Shown here: in pieces, positions 1 to 4,262 of the stretch
Layout: each line of letters begins with the position of its first letter
Position numbering within the stretch: position 1 is the first letter of the stretch
Source of the DNA: CAZQYC01 sp043746555
GTDB lineage: Bacteria > Pseudomonadota > Gammaproteobacteria > Steroidobacterales > Steroidobacteraceae
Direction of reading: 5' to 3'
DNA length: 5,500 bases
Assembly: GCA_043746555.1 (NCBI GenBank)
Contig: JAYTQU010000198.1
Location: forward strand, 1-5,500
Made by a program: the position numbers and the translations under genes
Notes under the pieces: model-generated
Told to the model about the DNA's origin: nothing
The model's input: the letters and a program-made list of their open reading frames with translations, nothing else
Databases searched by the model: none

Positions 1-102
1 CGACACCGTTAACGCCGCACCGATTGCGATGTGCAAAGCAAGTGCCGCGAGTAGATACTTCCCATTCTCGGCGAAGAAGCTTTCATCCGCGAACGCGCCC
101 AT
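1..102 (-). CDS. tolA: TolA, N-terminal membrane anchor (partial, runs off the left edge)
   Basis: Only the first 34 codons are present, from an ATG at 102 reading leftwards. TolA is the inner-membrane protein that spans the periplasm and links the TolQ-TolR motor to TolB-Pal and the outer membrane. The visible part is a short polar N-terminus (MGAFADESFF) followed by one hydrophobic segment at about residues 16-34, with a histidine (H24) in the middle. The TolA anchor of E. coli also has a functional histidine in its single transmembrane helix. The start lies 4 nt after the tolR stop, which fits co-translation in a tolQRA operon. No good Shine-Dalgarno sequence is seen. The assignment rests mainly on context: a TonB-like protein would also begin with such an anchor, but the position after tolR strongly favours TolA. 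Confidence 0.8.
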   Translation of the reverse strand, partial: MGAFADESFFAENGKYLLAALALHIAIGAALTVS

Positions 103-106
103 TGGA

Positions 107-574
107 CTAATTTTTTCTCACAGGAATGGTCTCCTTCGGATCGGTGATAAAGCCGATCTGCACAGCGCCCGCTCGTTGCAACAACACCATGCCCGCCACC
201 ACACGACCATAAGGTACATTCGTATCGGCTTTGACCAGCACCGTCGTTTTCGGTTCGCGCCGCAGCACCGCCGCGACGCGATCCGCCATGAGTTGGTCCG
301 CGAGCGGTTTGTCGTGATCCTTGCCGATGTTCAAATAATACCGTCCCTGCCTGTCGACGCTTAGCACCAACGGATCGTGACTTAGGTCTTCCGGCAGCGG
401 CGCGGCGCCCGCCTTGGGAAGTTCGACCTTGATACCTTGCGTGAGCAGCGGCGCTGTCACCATAAAAATAATGAGCAACACCAGCATCACGTCGATGTAC
501 GGCACGACGTTGATCTCAGCCATCAAACGGCGGCCGCGGCGATTCGAACTGCCACTTAAATTTTGTGGGTTCAT
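107..574 (-). CDS. tolR: TolR, Tol-Pal system proton-channel subunit (ExbD/TolR family)
   Basis: 155 residues; E. coli TolR has 142. TolR and TolQ form the proton-motive-force-driven complex that energises TolA. A basic cytoplasmic N-terminus (RRGRR, about residues 12-16) is followed by the family signature EINVVPYIDVMLVLLIIFMV (about 20-39). Asp28 sits where the essential transmembrane aspartate (D23 of E. coli TolR) lies. The sequence then continues through TAPLLTQGIKVELP into a periplasmic domain containing PKTTVLVKAD and VPYGRVV, ending with the conserved motif around GFITDP. The ATG at 574 is 3 nt after the tolQ stop and gives the expected N-terminus. Its ribosome binding site is weak, so translational coupling to tolQ is likely. 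The C-terminus carries a few more residues (KETIPVRKN) than the E. coli protein. ExbD is the alternative family member, but the tolQ/ybgC/tolA context settles it. Confidence 0.95.
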   Translation of the reverse strand: MNPQNLSGSSNRRGRRLMAEINVVPYIDVMLVLLIIFMVTAPLLTQGIKVELPKAGAAPLPEDLSHDPLVLSVDRQGRYYLNIGKDHDKPLADQLMADRVAAVLRREPKTTVLVKADTNVPYGRVVAGMVLLQRAGAVQIGFITDPKETIPVRKN

Positions 575-577
575 GCT

Positions 578-1336
578 TCAACTCTGCGTCGGCGCCGGGG
601 ACGGTGCCTGGGACGATAACTGAGAAGGTGTTTGCGCGGGAATAGACTGCGTCTGCACCGCGCGCATCGTTGCGTAACGTTGCAAAATAGTCGAAAGCTC
701 TTCGACGAAGGTGTCGAAGCGCAATTCCAACCGACTCACCTGCTCGGCATATCGGTTGTAGGCAATCGTTGCTGGAATCGCCGCGAATAAACCCATCGCC
801 GTTGCAATCAATGCTTCGGAAATATGCGGCGCGACCATCGCAATCGTCGCCTGTTGCACATTACCCAATCCTTGGAACGCCGACATGATGCCCCACACAG
901 TGCCGAATAATCCGACGTAGGGGCTAATCGAGCCGGTAGTCGCGAGCATCGCCAAACTTTTTTCCAAACGATCGGTTTCCTTCAGGAGCGCAACCCGCAT
1001 GGAGCGACGACTGCCGTCAAGCAGTTGCACGGACGTCATGCCCGGCTGTTGCCGCAATCGTGCGAATTCCCTAAATCCGGCTTCGAAGATGCGTTCCATG
1101 CCGTGAGTTTGTTTCTGACTTTGCTCGATGCTGCGAAACATCGCTGTGAGGTCGCCGCCGGACCAAAATCCTTCTTCGAACTTATCGGCGCCGGAACGCG
1201 AGCCCGATAACTCCGTATGCTTGCGAAAAATCACCGACCACGATGCGATCGACGCCAACGCCAACAGCGCCAACACGATTTGCACCACGATGCTGGAATC
1301 GCGCACCAAATCGACAATCGACAAATTCCCCATCAT
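578..1336 (-). CDS. tolQ: TolQ, Tol-Pal system proton-channel subunit (ExbB/TolQ family)
   Basis: 252 residues from the ATG at 1336. TolQ is the polytopic inner-membrane subunit that forms the proton channel with TolR. Three hydrophobic segments are visible: about residues 16-37 (VVQIVLALLALASIASW), about 130-157 (TTGSISPYVGLFGTVWGIM) and about 166-192 (APHISEALIATAMGLFAAIP). Thr146 and Thr179 match the conserved channel threonines T145 and T178 of E. coli TolQ. The open frame extends upstream to 1399, but those 21 codons overlap ybgC and have no counterpart in TolQ. The ATG at 1336 overlaps the ybgC stop as ATGA. A second ATG at 1333 follows at once and has better spacing to GGGAG, so the protein could be one residue shorter. 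About 25 C-terminal residues (from 228) are rich in Pro, Ser, Gln and Ala and are absent from E. coli TolQ (230 residues). Confidence 0.95.
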   Translation of the reverse strand: MMGNLSIVDLVRDSSIVVQIVLALLALASIASWSVIFRKHTELSGSRSGADKFEEGFWSGGDLTAMFRSIEQSQKQTHGMERIFEAGFREFARLRQQPGMTSVQLLDGSRRSMRVALLKETDRLEKSLAMLATTGSISPYVGLFGTVWGIMSAFQGLGNVQQATIAMVAPHISEALIATAMGLFAAIPATIAYNRYAEQVSRLELRFDTFVEELSTILQRYATMRAVQTQSIPAQTPSQLSSQAPSPAPTQS

Positions 1337-1761
1337 GTTCTCCCGGTATTCGGTTTTTTCATGGCCAGTTTTTCCGTCAATATTTTCGGCAAGCCGCAAG
1401 GTCGGTAAGACTTCGCATCGAGGCAGGCCGCGCGCAACGCACCAGTCACCAACAGCTCGTCGCCGCGCAAGACCTCTTGCACAAAACTAAATGTCGCGCG
1501 CGTGCGTTCGCGAATCCTCGCTGTGACTATTAACGCATCGTCGTAGCGAGCGGGTTTCTTGAAATCCACTTGAGTGTCGACCACGACGAAAATCAATCCG
1601 TGATCCCGTTGTAACACGCTCTGCTCCACGCCCAAGGCGCGTAGCCACTCGGTGCGCGCGCGTTCCATGAACTTCAAATAATTGGCGTAATAGACGATTC
1701 CTCCGGCGTCGGTGTCTTCCCAGTAAACACGCACCGGCCAAGTGAAATGGTTCGCCGTCAT
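1333..1761 (-). CDS. ybgC: YbgC, Tol-Pal-associated acyl-CoA thioesterase (hotdog fold)
   Basis: 142 residues, close to the 134 of E. coli YbgC. It is a cytoplasmic hotdog-fold thioesterase that hydrolyses acyl-CoA thioesters and is encoded with the Tol-Pal genes in most proteobacteria; its physiological substrate is not settled. The N-terminal motif WPVRVYWEDTDAGGIVYYAN (residues 8-27) is the family signature, and Asp18 is the catalytic aspartate of the 4-hydroxybenzoyl-CoA thioesterase/YbgC class. The sequence then follows E. coli through NYLKFMERARTEWLR, FVVVDTQVDFKKPARYDD and CLDAKSYRPCGLPK. The ATG at 1759-1761 overlaps the ruvB stop as ATGA, with GGGAG just upstream. The tail (LAMKKPNTGRT) is slightly longer than in E. 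coli, and its stop overlaps the tolQ start. Function and start are both well supported. Confidence 0.95.
   Translation of the reverse strand: MTANHFTWPVRVYWEDTDAGGIVYYANYLKFMERARTEWLRALGVEQSVLQRDHGLIFVVVDTQVDFKKPARYDDALIVTARIRERTRATFSFVQEVLRGDELLVTGALRAACLDAKSYRPCGLPKILTEKLAMKKPNTGRT
1340..1344 (-). promoter_or_regulatory. Ribosome binding site of tolQ
   Basis: On the minus strand GGGAG lies just before two tandem ATG codons. The gap is 3 nt to the ATG at 1336 and 6 nt to the ATG at 1333. The second gap is nearer the usual optimum, while the first ATG forms the ATGA overlap with the ybgC stop. The site excludes the longer open frame beginning at 1399 and leaves a one-codon uncertainty in the tolQ start. 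Confidence 0.6.
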
Positions 1762-2801
1762 TCTCCCGCACCAAACAAATCGCCGCTGGGTTGCTGACGC
1801 TCCGGCGCCTTCAACCCAAAGTGCAAATACGCGCTGCGAGTCGCCATTCGACCACGCGCGGTACGCATGATGAAACCTTGTTGAATGAGAAACGGCTCGA
1901 TCACATCTTCGATTGTGCCACGCTCTTCACCGACTGCCGCCGCCAAACTATCGACGCCAACGGGACCGCCATCGAACTTCTCAATGATCGCGAGCAATAT
2001 TTTTCGATCCATCACGTCGAAACCTAAGGGATCGACATCAAGCAGATCGAGCGCCGCCATCGCCACTTGATCGGTGACATGGCCATCGGCTTTCACTTCG
2101 GCGAAATCGCGCACGCGGCGTAACAATCGATTGGCAATGCGCGGCGTGCCACGGGAACGCAACGCAATCTGCCGCGCGCCGCCCGCTTCCATCGACATCT
2201 TTAATATCGAGGCCGACCGTTGCACGATGCGTTCCAGATCGTCGTGGGTATAAAACTCCAGACGCTGCACGATGCCGAAACGATCTCTTAGTGGAGAAGT
2301 CAGCAATCCCGCGCGCGTGGTCGCGCCCACCAGCGTGAACGGCTGCAAATCCAGTTTGATCGAACGCGCGCCCGGCCCTTCGCCGATCATGATGTCGAGT
2401 TGATAGTCCTCCATCGCCGGATAAAGAATTTCTTCCACTATCGGACTTAAGCGATGAATCTCATCCACGAACAACACATCGTTCGCTTGCAAATTAGTAA
2501 GCAACGCAGCGAGATCGCCCGGACGTTCAATCACCGGACCCGACGTTTGCTTGAGATTGACGCCGAGCTCGTTGGCAATGATGTTTGCTAGTGTCGTCTT
2601 ACCGAGTCCCGGCGGACCGAAGATCAACACATGATCCAGCGCCTCCTTTCGCTTGCGCGCCGCTTCGATGAAAATCTCCATCTGCATTTTGACTTTGGAT
2701 TGCCCAACATAGTCGGACAATCGCTTCGGCCGCACCGCACGATCGATCGCTTCGTCGTCGCCGGTGGCGGTCGCTGAAATAATACGGTCGGGTTCAAGCA
2801 T
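1758..2801 (-). CDS. ruvB: RuvB, Holliday junction branch-migration ATPase
   Basis: 347 residues from the ATG at 2801 (E. coli has 336). RuvB is the AAA+ hexameric motor that drives branch migration of Holliday junctions with RuvA. Visible in order: the N-terminal RuvB segment with RPKRLSDYVGQ (24-34); Walker A GPPGLGKT (62-69, Lys68); Walker B DEIH (113-116, Asp113); the RuvB beta-hairpin region with YQLDIMIGEGPGARSI (133-148); sensor 1 GATTRAG (159-165); the arginine finger in LRDRFG (Arg174); sensor 2 region GTPRIANRLLRRVRDFAEVK; and the DNA-binding winged helix with RTARGRMAT. The frame stays open to a GTG at 2861, but the extra 20 residues have no RuvB counterpart, and MLEPDRIIS aligns with MIEADRLIS of E. 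coli. No Shine-Dalgarno sequence precedes 2801. The stop overlaps the ybgC start. The C-terminal tail (about 15 residues ending DLFGAGE) exceeds the E. coli protein. Confidence 0.97.
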   Translation of the reverse strand: MLEPDRIISATATGDDEAIDRAVRPKRLSDYVGQSKVKMQMEIFIEAARKRKEALDHVLIFGPPGLGKTTLANIIANELGVNLKQTSGPVIERPGDLAALLTNLQANDVLFVDEIHRLSPIVEEILYPAMEDYQLDIMIGEGPGARSIKLDLQPFTLVGATTRAGLLTSPLRDRFGIVQRLEFYTHDDLERIVQRSASILKMSMEAGGARQIALRSRGTPRIANRLLRRVRDFAEVKADGHVTDQVAMAALDLLDVDPLGFDVMDRKILLAIIEKFDGGPVGVDSLAAAVGEERGTIEDVIEPFLIQQGFIMRTARGRMATRSAYLHFGLKAPERQQPSGDLFGAGE

Positions 2802-2816
2802 GACGGCACACTGCGC

Positions 2817-2843
2817 TCGTGAAAGCGTGAGATCGTGAAAGCG
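2817..2843. repeat. Tandem 11-bp direct repeat upstream of ruvB
   Basis: TCGTGAAAGCG occurs perfectly at 2817-2827 and again at 2833-2843, a 16-bp period with a 5-bp spacer (TGAGA). The pair lies 16-42 nt upstream of the ruvB ATG, inside the 143-nt ruvA-ruvB gap (2802-2944). Nearby, CGTGAGAT at 2826-2833 has an inverted partner ATCTCACG at 2906-2913, and 2873-2889 holds two overlapping TCGAAA-type words. I see no convincing promoter, terminator or small gene in the gap. The repeat could be a protein-binding site or a decayed remnant; the function is unknown. Confidence 0.5.
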
Positions 2844-2944
2844 CGAAGTGGAAAAACGCACCCGCGCGGCAGCTCGAAATTCGAAACTCCCGAATCATTC
2901 CGCCCATCTCACGTTTTCCCGCATTGACGACCTCGCGTTCCCAC

Positions 2945-3556
2945 TCACTTGTTCGCCGCTTTCAGCGCATGACGAATCAATTCTTCGGTTTTGGTAACGG
3001 AAGTATCGACTGACTTCAGCAAGCGCGTCACTTCAATCGGTTTGTATCCGAGCGCCACCAGCGCGCTGAAGGCTTCCGCTTGCGCTCCACTCTGTAAGCC
3101 GTGGCCGCCGATCGACGCCACTCCGCCGACCGCCGTAAAAGATATTTCACCAAATGCTTTAACACGATCGCGCAATTCGACCACCAGTCGCTCGGCCGTC
3201 TTGCGTCCCACACCCGGCACTTTGACTAATGAATCGACATCGCCGGCTTCGATACAAAGCAAGAAGCTGTCGATATTAATACCCGACAGCAGACCTAACG
3301 CAAGCTTGGGCCCGACTCCCGATACTCGCAGCAACTCGCGAAACATGCGGCGTTCGCGCTCGGTGCCGAAGCCAAACAGGATGTGCGCATCTTCGCGCAC
3401 GACCAAGTGCGTGAACAGCGACAGCTCGCTACCCACCGCCGGTAAATTATAGAAGGTGGACATCGGCGCATCGAGTTCGTAACCGACACCACTCACGTCT
3501 AAGACCAGTTGCGGCGGATGCTTGGCGACGAGTTTGCCGCGTAAAAAACCGATCAT
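2945..3556 (-). CDS. ruvA: RuvA, Holliday junction-binding subunit of the RuvAB motor
   Basis: 203 residues from the ATG at 3556, the same length as E. coli RuvA. RuvA binds the four-way junction as a tetramer and loads RuvB rings on opposite arms. Domain I (about 1-65) opens with MIGFLRGKLVAKHPPQ and contains the acidic pin Glu55-Asp56 within VVREDAH. Domain II carries two helix-hairpin-helix motifs, VSGVGPKLALGLLSG (about 78-92) and VPGVGRKTAERLVVEL (about 113-128). A flexible, Gly/Ala-rich linker (about 140-155) leads to domain III, which contacts RuvB and includes FSALVALGYKP and ELIRHALKAA. The ORF continues upstream to 3610, but those codons overlap ruvC and have no RuvA counterpart. 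The ATG at 3556 overlaps the ruvC stop as ATGA and has GGAGG 6 nt upstream. Confidence 0.97.
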   Translation of the reverse strand: MIGFLRGKLVAKHPPQLVLDVSGVGYELDAPMSTFYNLPAVGSELSLFTHLVVREDAHILFGFGTERERRMFRELLRVSGVGPKLALGLLSGINIDSFLLCIEAGDVDSLVKVPGVGRKTAERLVVELRDRVKAFGEISFTAVGGVASIGGHGLQSGAQAEAFSALVALGYKPIEVTRLLKSVDTSVTKTEELIRHALKAANK

Positions 3557-4140
3557 CTCGATCCTCCGGCTGCAAGCATGGCGCGCATCGCGCGCGAATG
3601 CGCATGACAAAGCGCGACCGCGACCGCATCGGCGGCGTCGGGCGCGAGTTCGCCGGAAAGTTTGAGCAGATGACGAACCATCATTTGCACCTGATCCTTT
3701 TGCGCCGCGCCGGTGCCGACCACCGCTTGTTTGACTTCGCGCGCCGAATACTCAAACACTCGCGATGAAGTCGCAAACGTTCCACACAACGCCGCGCCAC
3801 GGGCCTGGCCCAATTTTAATGCGCTATCGGCGTTGCGATGCATGAACACCCGCTCGACCGCGATTTCTTGCGGCTGCCATTCGCGCGCCAGCTTGGCGAC
3901 CGCCGTGAAAATGGTTTCCAAACGCTCGGGAAACGAATCGCTCGAAGTGCGAATACTGCCACTGGTCACATAGTTACTCTTCGATCCTGCGCAATCAATA
4001 ATCGCGTACCCGGTGACCAACGAACCGGGGTCCAATCCCAAAATGCGAGCGTGATTCGATGCCGCTTGCGGAATGGCGTTGTTGGCCAAAACCGCCGGTA
4101 ACGAGAAACGCCGAGAACTCGACCGACTACGCCGGTACAT
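3553..4140 (-). CDS. ruvC: RuvC, Holliday junction resolvase (crossover junction endodeoxyribonuclease)
   Basis: RuvC is the dimeric metal-dependent nuclease that cuts Holliday junctions symmetrically after RuvAB branch migration. Numbered from the ATG at 4140 (195 residues), the four catalytic acids of the RNase H-like fold are present: Asp37 in ILGLDPGS, Glu96 in AVERVF, and Asp168 and Asp171 in PDAADAVAVA, matching D7, E66, D138 and D141 of E. coli. The conserved block NADSALKLGQARG follows Glu96, and FEYSAREVKQAVVGTG is also intact. The start is uncertain. E. coli RuvC begins about six residues before its first Asp, but here the nearest ATG adds about 30 residues, rich in Arg and Ser, with no ribosome binding site. 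A TTG at 4089 with GGCGG upstream would give 178 residues, nearer the usual length of about 173. The frame also reaches a TTG at 4182. The stop overlaps the ruvA start. RuvC identity is firm; the first 17 or so residues are not. Confidence 0.93.
   Translation of the reverse strand: MYRRSRSSSRRFSLPAVLANNAIPQAASNHARILGLDPGSLVTGYAIIDCAGSKSNYVTSGSIRTSSDSFPERLETIFTAVAKLAREWQPQEIAVERVFMHRNADSALKLGQARGAALCGTFATSSRVFEYSAREVKQAVVGTGAAQKDQVQMMVRHLLKLSGELAPDAADAVAVALCHAHSRAMRAMLAAGGSR
3563..3567 (-). promoter_or_regulatory. Ribosome binding site of ruvA
   Basis: On the minus strand a consensus GGAGG stands 6 nt before the ATG at 3556. It lies inside the 3' end of ruvC and fixes the ruvA start against the longer open frame beginning at 3610. 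It is the best ribosome binding site in the ruv-tol block. Confidence 0.75.
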
Positions 4141-4156
4141 GGAACACTGCGCGTTT

Positions 4157-4160
4157 GGAG
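4157..4160 (+). promoter_or_regulatory. Possible ribosome binding site for the short ORF upstream of relA
   Basis: GGAG (within GGAGAGAG) stands 6 nt before the ATG at 4167, a near-ideal arrangement. It would serve the 31-codon ORF whose stop abuts the putative GTG start of relA. None of the other relA start candidates (ATG 4139, GTG 4263) has a comparable site. Confidence 0.4.
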
Positions 4161-4166
4161 AGAGCC

Positions 4167-4262
4167 ATGGTTTGGGTGGCAAGCTTGCGGATCATTCGTC
4201 GTATGATAACGGCAAAGGCAATCACATTCACGGCAGCCGATCAATACTTCACCGTTACTTAA
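4167..4262 (+). CDS. Possible 31-residue leader ORF, or displaced 5' end of relA
   Basis: The ATG at 4167 has a good ribosome binding site and opens a 31-codon frame ending in TAA at 4260-4262. The peptide starts MVWVASLRIIRR and ends QYFTVT; I recognise no family. Its stop is immediately followed, in the same frame, by GTG at 4263, where RelA-like sequence begins. There are two readings. It may be a small leader peptide whose translation delivers ribosomes to relA. Alternatively the TAA may be a nonsense mutation or error inside a longer RelA N-terminus; E. coli RelA begins MVAVRS, faintly like MVWVAS, but the resemblance is too short to weigh. The frame is also open upstream to an ATG at 4059, but that part is antisense to ruvC. 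Expression is unproven. Confidence 0.25.
   Translation: MVWVASLRIIRRMITAKAITFTAADQYFTVT
4202..4208. promoter_or_regulatory. Possible divergent -10 region between ruvC and relA
   Basis: TATGATA reads as TATGAT on the plus strand (4202-4207) and TATCAT on the minus strand (4208-4203), each one mismatch from TATAAT. Toward ruvC, GTGAAT (plus 4226-4231) lies 17 nt away as a weak -35 element. Toward relA no reasonable -35 is visible, and a start near 4214 would lie downstream of the ATG at 4167. The element is suggestive only; some promoter for both genes is expected between about 4090 and 4262. Confidence 0.2.

Noticed and set aside
29..364. 111-codon plus-strand ORF opposite tolA/tolR
   Set aside because: It is antisense to well-supported tolR, with His/Arg-rich shadow composition and no recognisable domain.
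1337..1399. Longer tolQ start at 1399
   Set aside because: The extra 21 codons lie inside ybgC and have no TolQ counterpart. The ATG pair at 1336/1333 has a ribosome binding site and the ATGA overlap.
2802..2861. Twenty-codon extension of ruvB to a GTG at 2861
   Set aside because: RuvB homology begins at the ATG at 2801. The extension has no RuvB counterpart or ribosome binding site and contains the direct repeat.
2826..2913. Inverted pair CGTGAGAT/ATCTCACG as a terminator between ruvA and ruvB
   Set aside because: The arms are only 8 bp, the loop is about 72 nt and no U-tract follows, so it is not an intrinsic terminator.
2991..3452. 153-codon plus-strand ORF opposite ruvA
   Set aside because: It is antisense to a clearly conserved ruvA, has Ser/Thr/Arg/Pro-rich composition typical of a shadow frame, and matches no family I recognise.
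4059..4166. Extension of the small ORF upstream of relA to an ATG at 4059
   Set aside because: This part is antisense to the start of ruvC. The ATG at 4167 has the only good ribosome binding site.
4141..4182. RuvC extension to a TTG at 4182
   Set aside because: It adds 14 more residues to an already over-long N-terminus, without homology or a ribosome binding site.
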